DNA of 64,000 nt from Pseudomonas leptonychotis (GCF_004920405.1 NZ_RFLV01000001.1:434001-498000), one strand, 5' to 3'; numbered from the stretch's first letter, positions 16,301 through 23,689 are shown. Numbers and translations are program-made. Notes: generated from the sequence alone by a model not told the origin.

Positions 16301-18578
16301 GCAACTCTTCACGCTTGGCCAGAATGTCGCCGAGAAATTGCTCGTGGTCACCAAACTGGCTCTCCAGCTCTTCGAGCTGCACCAGCAAGCGCGACAGTTG
16401 CTCGTCGCAGCGCTCCGGGTCCTGCGCCATGGCCAAGGCATTGGTGATGCCCTGGCTGAATAGTTTGAACTGCGCACCAAACTGCGCCACGGTCTCAGCC
16501 GAACCCAAGCCCTTGCGCCGCTGTTCCGCGCGGGCCTTAGTCTGATTGAGCCGGGCGTAGACCTGAGAAATCGCTTCAACAATCTCGGTGCGCTGCGTGG
16601 CGTCATCAATGGGCAGCGACGCCATCAGGCTGGACAACATGTCCAGGTTGCCGGCCATGGCCTGCAGTGCTTGCAATGGCTCATTCAGCTGACTAACGGT
16701 TTCAGCCTTCTGCGCCTGGCTATCGAGCAGCCCCAATTGCAGCACATAGGGTTCCAGCGCAGCTTTACTGGCCAAGAAGTTAGAGGTGGCCGCGGCGACG
16801 TTGTCCTGAGCGGCCAGAAGATCGGCTTCCATGGCATCGATGCGCGCCACATCGATATAACGGTAATCACGAATAGTCAGCAGTTGACCGCGCTGAGCGT
16901 TGATCGCATTGAGCGCATCAACGAAATGCTGCACCTCATCCCAACTGTCGATCAGCAGGCCAGACAACAGCGCTTGCTGCCGTGTCTCGGCTTCGACCAT
17001 GGCACGGGCCGACTGCTGACGAATGCTCTCAACCTTCTCGAACTCATCGAGCACCAGCTCGCCAGTGGCGGCAATTTCGCGCAACAACGGCGCCATGCCC
17101 TGACACTGAGCATCACCCAGCCAGTGATAGATATCGAACAGGCGGCGAGTGTTCTGACAGAGCTGCGTGTAGCGCTGCACCGAGACTTCCGGCGTCTCGA
17201 TCTCGCGGCTAAGCCCGAGCAGGTCGGAGACGCCACGCACCAGTTCGGCATTGCCGATGCGCCCGAAAAAGCCACCGCGCGCGGGTTGGCGAGCGGCAAA
17301 ATCATCGCTGCAAAACGGCGTTTGCCAGATCTGCATGGGATGGATACGAGTTGGCTCTGTGCCTTCGGCGGCGAAGATCACCGTACGCCCGTCTTCCAGG
17401 CGTGCGTAGCCGTGGCCGAAGATCGGGCTGTGTAACTGGCGATTGATCATGTTGTAGGTAAACAGCGCCGAACGGCCTTCTTCCGGGTGGTAGAAGATGT
17501 ACTGCACGTCCTCACCATTGGGTGAGCGCACGGCACGCTTGAAGCGCATGCCGTCCATGGGCTGTTCAAAAGCTTTGGACTCACCGTTCTGCAGGTAATA
17601 GCCACCTGGGAAGATGATGCCGTGGTCTTCTGGTAGCTGCACGCACGCCAGGCCGATGGCATCGATACGCTCGACCTTGCGGGTCAGGCTGTTGAATACC
17701 AGGTAACGCCACTGCTCTTCACGGTACGGCAGCACCTTAAGCAGGATCAAACTGCCCAGTCGGGCATATTCGATCTGCGCATCGTCGAGGGACTGAGTCT
17801 TGTCCAGCACCGCCTCGCGGTAGACGCCCTGACCGTCTTCGGTGTTGTTTTCGACCTTGATCGTGAGGTCGCCACCGATGGTCTCGACAAAGATGCTGTC
17901 GAGAATGTTCAGATGCGGATGGCGGCCGTTCACCACCATCTCGCGGGATGTCTTCTGCCATTCAAAATCGAACGGCGCGGGCAGCGCTATATCGCGTTCG
18001 CCACGGTTGTCGATGTAACGCACGTCCTTGCCGTCGAGCGAGATCGACCAGCGAAACACGCGAATATCGCTGATGCGGTCACCGATCTGGAAGCTGGCCA
18101 GCAGCTTGCCGTCACGCACCATCAACTGCAGCAGACGGGTGTTCTTGTAGTAGGTGTAGAGCTCGTTGAAATCATTAACGAAGCTGCTCTGGCCGAGAAA
18201 ACTGTCGGCCAGTGCGACACTTTCAGCCTCATAGCCTTCGTCTTGCTCGTGCAGGCGATAGAGAGAAAATACGTCCTCGACGCGGGTCTCTTTTTTCAGC
18301 CCCAGGAATACGTTGTAGCCAAACAACAGACACTCGCCGACCTGAACAATGTCGCGGGCCGTGCAGTTGTTCTCGGTGCGGATCCGCACCCGTCCGATGA
18401 CTTCCATCTGGCTGCTGCCAAACTCCTGCACGCGCTGATCATTCAGCGCCTCGGTAGTCTGGCGCAGGCGTAGGCCTTGCTCCTGCAGGCGCTTGTGCAG
18501 CACCTCGTAGGCACCGCCTTCGGCGACGGCCTTGTCCAATACGTCCTGTGGCTGGGCTACGGCTGGAGCATCCGACAT
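13320..18578 (-). CDS. Giant coiled-coil AAA+ ATPase ('DNA repair ATPase' family)
   Basis: 1752 residues. N-terminal part (about 1-480) rich in beta strands with repeated WRYLVFNS/KVERID-type segments, propeller-like; central alpha-helical coiled-coil region (about 500-900); further helical domain; C-terminal AAA+ module with Walker A PPGYGKTT (about residue 1297) and Walker B VMLYLDDI (about 1360), followed by sensor-like VIMSGNPYTESGD. The family is often annotated as a DNA-repair ATPase, but the neighbours (PspA, flotillin, YqiJ) suggest a membrane-associated remodelling ATPase; comparative-genomic work on PspA partners has linked such ATPases to PspA. ATG 18578 follows AGGAAG at good spacing; the stop overlaps the rhomboid start. 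No signal or membrane helices. Confidence 0.88.
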   Translation of the reverse strand: MSDAPAVAQPQDVLDKAVAEGGAYEVLHKRLQEQGLRLRQTTEALNDQRVQEFGSSQMEVIGRVRIRTENNCTARDIVQVGECLLFGYNVFLGLKKETRVEDVFSLYRLHEQDEGYEAESVALADSFLGQSSFVNDFNELYTYYKNTRLLQLMVRDGKLLASFQIGDRISDIRVFRWSISLDGKDVRYIDNRGERDIALPAPFDFEWQKTSREMVVNGRHPHLNILDSIFVETIGGDLTIKVENNTEDGQGVYREAVLDKTQSLDDAQIEYARLGSLILLKVLPYREEQWRYLVFNSLTRKVERIDAIGLACVQLPEDHGIIFPGGYYLQNGESKAFEQPMDGMRFKRAVRSPNGEDVQYIFYHPEEGRSALFTYNMINRQLHSPIFGHGYARLEDGRTVIFAAEGTEPTRIHPMQIWQTPFCSDDFAARQPARGGFFGRIGNAELVRGVSDLLGLSREIETPEVSVQRYTQLCQNTRRLFDIYHWLGDAQCQGMAPLLREIAATGELVLDEFEKVESIRQQSARAMVEAETRQQALLSGLLIDSWDEVQHFVDALNAINAQRGQLLTIRDYRYIDVARIDAMEADLLAAQDNVAAATSNFLASKAALEPYVLQLGLLDSQAQKAETVSQLNEPLQALQAMAGNLDMLSSLMASLPIDDATQRTEIVEAISQVYARLNQTKARAEQRRKGLGSAETVAQFGAQFKLFSQGITNALAMAQDPERCDEQLSRLLVQLEELESQFGDHEQFLGDILAKREELLETFEAHKQALLDERQRKAQGLLDAARRILESLGRRTARLTKPDELNAFFASDPLILKLRELTERLRELKDSVKAEDVEARLKAARDQAVRSLRDKSELFEEGGNVIKLGPRHRFSVNTQELDLTLMPRGDQLYLHLTGTEFLEPLQNAELETLRDYWQVSLESESATLYRAEYLAGEVLAAVDAGRDGLSIDLLKQQLAQPEALVKSIRDFAAPRYKEGYEKGIHDHDAALILSQLLPLRDSAGLLRYGALPRGFASFFWGHAQGVETAGQWPQRARTCRHIQQLFGQSQGLLQLQAEITDAMAGFCQQQAMEVALAGLVEAAEYLVHELAAERIEFVFSKYGRELLAGLQARLQAAHVWDVYQQTLGQLQGRPAAQWALVDNWLRGLCADAQFAELSAYVPEAVALSLLPEGVAKRVTEVDLRFSVEELMGEHPRISERKLVLAVDDFFARLRVHREQFLPGLQRYQALRQEVIGREREALRLNEFKPKPLSSFVRNKLINDVYLGVIGDNLAKQMGTAGENRRSDLSGLLMLISPPGYGKTTLMEYVAHRLGLIFMKINGPALGHDVRSLDPAQAPDATSRQELEKLNLALEMGNNVMLYLDDIQHTHPEFLQKFISLCDGTRRIEGVWKGRTRTYDMRGRKFCVIMSGNPYTESGDVFKIPDMLANRADIYNLGDTLGGMQEAFALSYIENGLTSNPVLAPLATREMADVYRFVAKAEGKPFSSNELSHSYSGAEVNEIVTTLQRLMQVRDVVGRVNQQYIASAAQADQYRTEPPFKLQGSYRNMNKMAEKISAVMNEAEVLQLIADHYQGESQLLTTGAEENLLKLAELRGNMTDTQAERWTQIKRDFMRNKAMGGSDSDVGGRVVAQLNDLVEGVRGLAPNKPAAESPTVPWEQLLAGLESLGKLRPQVEVITPAQPAVQKLLESLAESLQNSFLPLVKAMDKKIDIDLRTHNRMLEISAQLRDLGEQLGHEQRLESDTGDSEIESP

Positions 18579-18619
18579 CGTGGTCTTCCTGAATCTGCGC
18601 TGTCTGTAAGCAAAGACGC

Positions 18620-18665
18620 CCCCGCTCTGGGCGGGGACTGGGACGAGGGCCGGCGGCAACCGGCC
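18620..18665 (-). other. Two GC-rich hairpins in the leader of the AAA ATPase gene
   Basis: In the 120-bp gap between the TerB-like gene and the AAA ATPase lie two perfect 6-bp GC stems: 18620-18636 (CCCCGC/GCGGGG, 5-base loop) and 18648-18665 (GGCCGG/CCGGCC, 6-base loop). There is no T-run after either on the minus strand, so they are not standard terminators. They may reduce read-through into, or protect, the mRNA of the very large downstream gene. The effect is inference. Confidence 0.55.
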
Positions 18666-18698
18666 GAAGGGGTAAAAGCGAGTAACGCCGCCCCTTAG

Positions 18699-18938
18699 TT
18701 ATGCGCCGATTTTTTTCGCAACCTCAGCCAACTTGTCGCGCATGGCCTGGTCGAGCTCCTCCGGTTTGATCCGGGCAATGATGTTCTTCAGTACTCGAAT
18801 CTCGTTATCGTCGATCACCCCGTCACGCTCGGCGATCTGCAATAGCGTGCTCAACTCCTGTACATCCAGGCGGCCATCGTTGGCGAAGCACTGGATCGAA
18901 CGGAAGGACATTTCCAAATAATCTCTTGGTTCTGACAT
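18699..18938 (-). CDS. Small TerB-like helical protein
   Basis: 79 residues, all helical, acidic. The segment FANDGRLDVQELSTLLQIAERDGVIDDNEI (positions about 18-47, two DG-x-(L/I)-D loops) resembles the paired acidic-loop helices of TerB-family proteins, only shorter. No signal peptide or membrane helix. It lies between the zinc-ribbon gene (33 bp upstream) and the AAA ATPase, on the same strand, so it is probably a soluble partner of one of them. No enzyme motif is visible. Function unknown; TerB-like modules are repeatedly found beside PspA- and flotillin-type membrane genes. Confidence 0.8.
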   Translation of the reverse strand: MSEPRDYLEMSFRSIQCFANDGRLDVQELSTLLQIAERDGVIDDNEIRVLKNIIARIKPEELDQAMRDKLAEVAKKIGA

Positions 18939-18971
18939 GAGATGAAAACCTACTGGGTATTGGCTGAGAAA

Positions 18972-19271
18972 TTAGTTACGAGCGGTTAACGCAAAACGCT
19001 TTAAAAAATCACTAAGCGTGAACGAGGCCAAATCACGAAACTCACCGGCATCAAAATAACTGCCAAAGCAGGATGGGCAACTGATTCGGTCAATTTTGTT
19101 GTGCACTTGACCCTGTTCGTCGCAGCCCACGTCCAGCATCTTGGCGTAAGCCTTGAGGTCTTCGTGCTCAAGCATGTCAAACCACAGCCCTTTGCAGGCT
19201 ACACAGCGATCAACCACGCCATCTTGGGTTGGCACTTTTTCCATTGCGGATTGGCATTTTGGACACTGCAT
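18972..19271 (-). CDS. zf-TFIIB domain protein
   Basis: 99 residues. Two zinc-binding CxxC pairs at the N-terminus (CPKC at 3-6, CVAC at 23-26 followed by KGLWFD) form the zf-TFIIB ribbon; a third CxxC (CPSC, about 65-68) is followed by FGSYFDAGEFRDL, which repeats the W/Y-FD-x-GE pattern of the first unit, so the protein looks like a degenerate duplication of one ribbon. ATG 19271 has GGAG 8 bases upstream. Third-from-start of the small accessory genes between flotillin and the AAA ATPase. Its role is unknown; zinc ribbons of this type often occur in membrane-stress operons. Confidence 0.85.
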   Translation of the reverse strand: MQCPKCQSAMEKVPTQDGVVDRCVACKGLWFDMLEHEDLKAYAKMLDVGCDEQGQVHNKIDRISCPSCFGSYFDAGEFRDLASFTLSDFLKRFALTARN

Positions 19272-19351
19272 AAAATCTCCTCATTTATCCCTGAGCGGCT
19301 ACCGGCGAGTGATTCGGCCTGATTATTTCCCAGCCTGTTACACATACCTCC

Positions 19352-19377
19352 GTAGGGTGAGCTGAGCCCACCCTACG
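19352..19377. repeat. 26-bp palindrome of the GTAGG(A/G)TGG type
   Basis: GTAGGGTG (19352-19359) and CACCCTAC (19369-19376) form a perfect 8-bp stem with a 9-base loop in the 112-bp gap between the flotillin stop and the zf-TFIIB start. Arms resemble the outer arms of the larger element at 10531-10617, so both may belong to one repeat family. It could act as a weak terminator or mRNA-stability element inside the operon; there is no T-run. Confidence 0.7.
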
Positions 19378-19383
19378 ACTGCC

Positions 19384-21426
19384 TTAACCCTCTGCGCTTT
19401 CTGCTGCAACCGGCGCCTTAACTTCTGCGGTGCGGCTATTCAGCAAACGCGCCAGTACGTCTTGCACGACCGGGCTCTTGCCGACCACACCTTCGATGGC
19501 CTTGCCCACTGACAGCGACTTGGCAAAGGAGTTGAAGAAGTCGCCTTCGCCGCCGACGATCTCGATCTTCGCCTTGGACAGCGCTGCCGACAGTACTTCG
19601 GCCTGATCTTTGGCGATTTCCTTGTTGGCGGCGATAGCAGCCATGGCTTCGTCGAAGTTCTTCTCCAGCTGCATGCGGAACTCTTCGTGCTGGCGGGCGT
19701 TGTCGCTCAGCGCATCGAGTGCGCTGAACTTCTTGCCCAGGCCTTCGGCTTCGGCATTCAAACGCTCAAGCAACACATGCGCTTCGGCCATACCCAGATC
19801 CTGGGTGGCTTTGGCCTTGGCCGCGCCGAGCTGCTCTTCGCCGCGCGCCTGCGCACCGAGGTTTTCTTCCAATACCCGCGCATCGGCCAAGCCATCTTTC
19901 TCTTTGGCTGCCGCTTTGGCTTCGGTTACTCGCGCCTCGGCCATGCCCTTTTCTTGCTCGCCCTTGGCTTCGGCGATCAGTTGCTCGGCGTGTACGCGGG
20001 CTTCAGCCAAACCTTCCTTCTCCTTGGCCGCAGCAGTGACTTCACGCACTCGCGCATCCGCCAGACCCGGCGCAGCGCGCTCAGCCTCGATGCCTTCAGC
20101 CATTTTCTTCATGGCCTCGCTCTGCTTGGCCGCCGCTTCCAACTCGGCCTGGGCCAGGTTGTTGATTTCCACCGCCTTGTGCTGCGAGCGCGTTTCGTCG
20201 GCTTCAGCCTGCTTGACCTGACGTACCAGTTCTTGCTCGGCTTCGGCCTGGGCGTTGAGCACCATGACCTGCTTATTGCGGTCCGCTTCGGACACTTCGC
20301 GCACTTCCTTGATGCGCTCTTCTTCCTGGGCCACGGTTTTCTCGACCGCCACGCGCTCGCGGATCACCCCGGCAATATTTTTGCGTTCGACTTCCAGGGC
20401 TTTCTCTTTCTCGATGCGTTGCAGTTCGACTTCACGTTCGCGAGAGACGATTTCCAAGTCCTTGGCTCGGGTGACTTTTTCCACCTCGATAACTACCGCA
20501 CGTTGGCGGTTCTGCTGCGCCACTTCGACTTCGCGCTGATGGTTCTCGGCGCGGATATCCAGTTCCTGCTGGGTATTGATACGTGCCTGCTCGGACTTCA
20601 AACGCTCTTCTTCCTGCACTTTGAGCGTTTCGGCTTCCTCACGAGCCCGAATGGTTTCAATCTCGCGCTTCTGCCGCGCCACTGCATCGGCTTCCTGGCG
20701 CTCGAGGGACAGTGTGGCTTCGCGGGTTTCAACGTTCTTTTTCTTGATCGCCAGCTCTTCGTTACGCTCCAGTTCGTTGGTGATAACGTTCTGCGCAGCC
20801 GTCAGCTCGGTGATCTTGCGAATACCTTGAGCATCGAGAATATTGCTCGGATCAAGCGACGCTTTGGAGGTCTGTTCCAGGTAGTCGATGGCCACGTCTT
20901 CGAGCACATAACCGTTGAGGTCGTTGCCGATCACCTCGACGATACGATCACGGAAATCCTGACGATTTTCGAACAGCTGGACGAAGTCGAACTGCTTGCC
21001 AACAGTCTTCAATGCTTCGGAAAATTTGGCGTTGAACAGCTCGTTGACGGCTGCACGGTCAGAGGCGCGATCAACGCCAATGGCCTTGGCCACCTTGAGC
21101 ACGTCCTGCTGGGTTTCATTGACCCGTAAGTAGAACGCCACCGTGATGTCAGCGCGCATGTTGTCCTTGCAGATCAACCCATCCTTGGCGCGACGATCAA
21201 CCTCCAGGGTAATCAAGGAGATCTTCATGAACTCCTTGAGGTTGATCACCGGGTAGACCAAGGCCCCGGTGAAATGCACCTTGGGCGTGGCAGACATGTC
21301 GTTGACGATCAACGCCGTACCTTGTGGCACCTTGATATAGAAGGCCTTGAATAGCAGCAGCAATCCAAATACAAGAAGGACGACGCAACCCAATATAAGT
21401 GCGCCCATTATTAGAATGTCATTCAT
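19384..21426 (-). CDS. Flotillin-family (YqiK-like) SPFH membrane scaffold protein
   Basis: 680 residues. N-terminal membrane helix (about 5-28), SPFH/band-7 domain (about 30-200; FYIKVPQGTALIVNDMS, FENRQDFRDRIVEVIGNDLN), then a very long charged coiled coil (about 200-560) and a short C-terminal domain. Within the coil, residues about 454-561 contain five imperfect copies of a unit starting G(L/M)A(D/E)A(R/H)V. Flotillins form large membrane cages marking microdomains; E. coli YqiK, encoded next to YqiJ, is the close model, and the same pair is present here. ATG 21426 follows AGGAGC. Likely partner of the YqiJ-like and PspA proteins of this operon. Confidence 0.92.
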   Translation of the reverse strand: MNDILIMGALILGCVVLLVFGLLLLFKAFYIKVPQGTALIVNDMSATPKVHFTGALVYPVINLKEFMKISLITLEVDRRAKDGLICKDNMRADITVAFYLRVNETQQDVLKVAKAIGVDRASDRAAVNELFNAKFSEALKTVGKQFDFVQLFENRQDFRDRIVEVIGNDLNGYVLEDVAIDYLEQTSKASLDPSNILDAQGIRKITELTAAQNVITNELERNEELAIKKKNVETREATLSLERQEADAVARQKREIETIRAREEAETLKVQEEERLKSEQARINTQQELDIRAENHQREVEVAQQNRQRAVVIEVEKVTRAKDLEIVSREREVELQRIEKEKALEVERKNIAGVIRERVAVEKTVAQEEERIKEVREVSEADRNKQVMVLNAQAEAEQELVRQVKQAEADETRSQHKAVEINNLAQAELEAAAKQSEAMKKMAEGIEAERAAPGLADARVREVTAAAKEKEGLAEARVHAEQLIAEAKGEQEKGMAEARVTEAKAAAKEKDGLADARVLEENLGAQARGEEQLGAAKAKATQDLGMAEAHVLLERLNAEAEGLGKKFSALDALSDNARQHEEFRMQLEKNFDEAMAAIAANKEIAKDQAEVLSAALSKAKIEIVGGEGDFFNSFAKSLSVGKAIEGVVGKSPVVQDVLARLLNSRTAEVKAPVAAESAEG

Positions 21427-21453
21427 TGAAATCTCAGCTCCTTTGATTGCTGA

Positions 21454-22098
21454 TTAAATGCCTTGGAACTCTTCCACACTGAGCACCCGATAGGCGTTTT
21501 CGGCCTCCAGATACTCCAGCAACACGACATGATCGCCGCGCTTGAACCCCATTGATTCGTCTGCCCGCACCTTCAGAATCAGGCCCGCCCCGCCATCTTC
21601 AAAAGTCGCTTCGCCATGGTTCAAGGTCACGCGGGAACTGCGAACCACCGCGGTCTGCCCCAGAAATGACCGCGAGGCCGGTGCCTCGAACTTTAGGAAT
21701 AGTTTGCGCAACGGCTTGCAAAACGCAGCGGCCGGAGGGACAGCCACAAACAATACCCCCACTGCCACCACCAGCCCCAGGGGATAACGCAACCAGCCCA
21801 ATGGCAGATAGCTAAGCAACAGTGATTCGATGAGATAACTGATGACCCAGCTGAACATCGCCAGCAAGGTCAATACGATGGTAATCGGCACACCGCCGAG
21901 ACCGAGCTTGAGTAGAAGTCCAGCAAGCCCCTCCGCTTGCAGCCCATCTCCTTCCAATGCTGAATCGCCTTCGATATCCAGCACATCGATTTCCACTGCG
22001 CCTAAAGCAGCGAAGAGCCAATAGACCATCATCAGACTCAGCAGAAAACTGAAAATCAGCGTGGGAAACGCAAGGGCATTCTGCAGGAAGATATCCAT
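21454..22098 (-). CDS. YqiJ-like (DUF1449) membrane protein with OB-fold domain
   Basis: 214 residues. Three membrane helices (about 10-32, 68-90, 100-125) and a C-terminal NfeD-like OB-fold domain (about 135-214; FLGQTAVVRSSRVTLNHGEATFEDGGAG, GDHVVLLEYLEAENAYRVL). NfeD-type proteins are obligatory neighbours of SPFH proteins, and this one lies directly before the flotillin gene (27 bp gap), as yqiJ precedes yqiK in E. coli. AGGAAAACC gives a ribosome site for ATG 22098. Expected to anchor or modulate the flotillin assembly. No protease domain is fused, unlike full NfeD. Confidence 0.87.
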   Translation of the reverse strand: MDIFLQNALAFPTLIFSFLLSLMMVYWLFAALGAVEIDVLDIEGDSALEGDGLQAEGLAGLLLKLGLGGVPITIVLTLLAMFSWVISYLIESLLLSYLPLGWLRYPLGLVVAVGVLFVAVPPAAAFCKPLRKLFLKFEAPASRSFLGQTAVVRSSRVTLNHGEATFEDGGAGLILKVRADESMGFKRGDHVVLLEYLEAENAYRVLSVEEFQGI

Positions 22099-22170
22099 GG
22101 TTTTCCTATCCCTGAGAGAACCTAGGCGGGACCTAACGGCCCCACCGGCTTATTGGCGAGCGAGCTAAAA

Positions 22171-22866
22171 TTAGGCCTTGGCCTGGCTCTTCAGTCGCGC
22201 CAGCACGCTGTCGGCACTGGCGTTGTCCGCGACGATACCCGCCGCACGCAACTTGGCATCCAAGGCATCATCCGGTGCGCTGGTTGCGGCCAGCTCAGCA
22301 GAGGCCTCCATCTTGGCTGCACGCTCGGCTTGCTTGAGCTTGATGCGTTCCAGCGACTCAACCGCGGTATGCAACTTGGCCTGTGAACCGCCGTAACGCT
22401 GCGCCACCGCCATCTGCGCCTTCTGCACGCTTTCAGTGGCTTTAACCGTATCAACCTGCTGCTTCAGGCGCTTGATATGCCCTTCTGCCTGGGTCACAGC
22501 CTTGCGTAGCTGCGCAACGCTGGCGGCAAAACCCTCAGCCTGCTCGTGGTCGCTAGCCTGCTCGGTTTCCAGATTGGCGATCTTCTCGGCAATTTCTTTA
22601 GCCAGGGCTTCATTGCCGGCATCCAAGGCCTTGAGTGCGTACTGCTCGTACTCGGAGACCTTCGCCGTGCTCTTGCTCAGGCGATCACTGGCCAATTTTT
22701 GCTTGGCCATAATTTCAGCCAAAGCTTCCTTGGACTTGCGCAGCTCCAGGTCGGCATCACGAATCTCTTGATCGAGAATACGCAGCGCCTGACCATCCAC
22801 TACGGCTTCGCCCACTTCATTCGCGCCGCCACGCAGCGCCGTTAGCAACTTGCTCCAGACGTTCAT
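22171..22866 (-). CDS. PspA/IM30 (YjfJ-like) membrane-remodelling protein
   Basis: 231 residues, almost wholly coiled-coil helix, characteristic of PspA/Vipp1, the bacterial ESCRT-III-like proteins that bind stressed inner membrane and form helical or ring polymers. N-terminal amphipathic helix MNVWSKLLTALRGGANEVGE, then the long helical hairpin (about 25-185; LDQEIRDADLEL) and a C-terminal tail. It resembles E. coli YjfJ more than the classical sigma-54-controlled PspA, given the YjfI-type gene immediately upstream; no pspF, pspB or pspC is present. ATG 22866 has AAGGAGAG upstream; a 48-codon extension overlaps the upstream gene and is rejected. Confidence 0.93.
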   Translation of the reverse strand: MNVWSKLLTALRGGANEVGEAVVDGQALRILDQEIRDADLELRKSKEALAEIMAKQKLASDRLSKSTAKVSEYEQYALKALDAGNEALAKEIAEKIANLETEQASDHEQAEGFAASVAQLRKAVTQAEGHIKRLKQQVDTVKATESVQKAQMAVAQRYGGSQAKLHTAVESLERIKLKQAERAAKMEASAELAATSAPDDALDAKLRAAGIVADNASADSVLARLKSQAKA

Positions 22867-22877
22867 CGCATCTCTCC

Positions 22878-23501
22878 TTAAGCGTCGACCTTGAGGAAGC
22901 CTTCGTAGGCTTCGGTGGCCTTGATCACGTTGTCGGCCAGCAATTCGATCTCGAAGACCACATCGGTCAAGGTCGAGGCCGAGCTCAGCGCACCAAACAT
23001 GGTGTAGCAAGGCTGACCGTCCGGCAGAGTTTCCAGGCCGATAGAGGACAGCGGGAACAGCTTGTGGGTGCGCAGCACCTCTTCATTGAAAGCAGCACTG
23101 TCACGCACATCGGCGGCGGGCCAAAGCAGGCTTTCAACCACAATCTGCTCGCCAAACACTGCAATAAACACTGGCAGATCACCGTATTCATGCATGGTGA
23201 CATGCAAGCTGGCATCAGCACTTTGAATCAACTCAATGCTCGCCAGTCCGCCTTTGAATAGCTCGGCAGCCGAGAGTGCATCGTACAAAGCCTGTGCAGT
23301 CCATACCTGCGGCATGCTCATACCCTCCTCCTTTTCCATAGAAGCCAGCTTGACTGATTGCGGCTGGCGAAGTTTCCGCTCAAACGCCATAAGCAGTGGA
23401 GCATGCTCTGGCAATATCCAAACCTCTTTCTTCACCAAGCCCTGCTCGCGCAGGCGCTGACGAAAAAGACGCTGGTAATGGGCTGATGATTTGCTTTCCA
23501 T
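22878..23501 (-). CDS. YjfI-like (DUF2170) protein
   Basis: 207 residues. A basic N-terminal region (about 1-45: RLFRQRLREQGLVKKEVWILPEHA, a helix-containing segment), then a DUF2170 domain (about 60-205; SLHVTMHEYGDLPVFIAVFGEQIVVESLLWP, ETLPDGQPCYTMFGALSS, FEIELLADNVIKATEAYEGF). In E. coli the yjfI gene precedes yjfJ, as here (11 bp gap). No enzyme motif. The REQGLVKKEVWIL segment near the N-terminus resembles short ribbon/helix DNA-binding repeats, so a regulatory role is possible but unproven. First gene of the nine-gene run; a direct-repeat pair just upstream may be its operator. Confidence 0.85.
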   Translation of the reverse strand: MESKSSAHYQRLFRQRLREQGLVKKEVWILPEHAPLLMAFERKLRQPQSVKLASMEKEEGMSMPQVWTAQALYDALSAAELFKGGLASIELIQSADASLHVTMHEYGDLPVFIAVFGEQIVVESLLWPAADVRDSAAFNEEVLRTHKLFPLSSIGLETLPDGQPCYTMFGALSSASTLTDVVFEIELLADNVIKATEAYEGFLKVDA

Positions 23502-23519
23502 AAACGCAGCCTAGACCCA

Positions 23520-23551
23520 CACATGTAATGAATCAAGTTATCACATGTAAT
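23520..23551. promoter_or_regulatory. Paired 10-bp direct repeat, possible operator of the PspA/flotillin operon
   Basis: CACATGTAAT occurs at 23520-23529 and again, identical, at 23542-23551, offset 22 bp (about two helical turns), 19 bp upstream of the first gene of the operon. Each copy contains the palindrome ACATGT. Spacing and position suit a dimeric or tandem regulator acting at the promoter. The binding protein is unknown. Confidence 0.55.
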
Positions 23552-23638
23552 ATTTTCAAGAATTCATCTCACCAACAATCAGGCACGCGAACGCAACCCG
23601 GAAAGAGCGGTGATAGAAAAGTTAAGAAGGGAGGAGTA

Positions 23639-23689
23639 ATGCAGAAGATAAACCATCCAGGTTTGCTGACATCAAGCATCCATTTGTAG
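23639..23689 (+). CDS. Possible 16-residue micro-ORF or leader peptide
   Basis: ATG at 23639 preceded by AAGGGAGGAG, one of the strongest ribosome-site matches in the window, though only about 4 bases from the ATG. It encodes 16 residues (MQKINHPGLLTSSIHL) before TAG, 150 bp upstream of the CoA transferase start. No runs of one amino acid, so no obvious attenuator. Could be chance. Confidence 0.25.
   Translation: MQKINHPGLLTSSIHL

Noticed and set aside
13320..18578. Annotation of the AAA gene strictly as DNA repair
   Set aside because: The family label is historical. No DNA-binding or nuclease motif is visible, and its neighbours are membrane genes, so I keep the function open.
19687..21129. 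480-residue plus-strand frame opposite the flotillin gene
   Set aside because: Shadow of the flotillin coiled-coil codon bias; repetitive Phe/Leu/Gly pattern without domain features.
22878..23501. Classical sigma-54-dependent pspABC system
   Set aside because: No pspF, pspB or pspC, and no -24/-12 motif was seen upstream; the PspA-like gene is of the YjfJ type.
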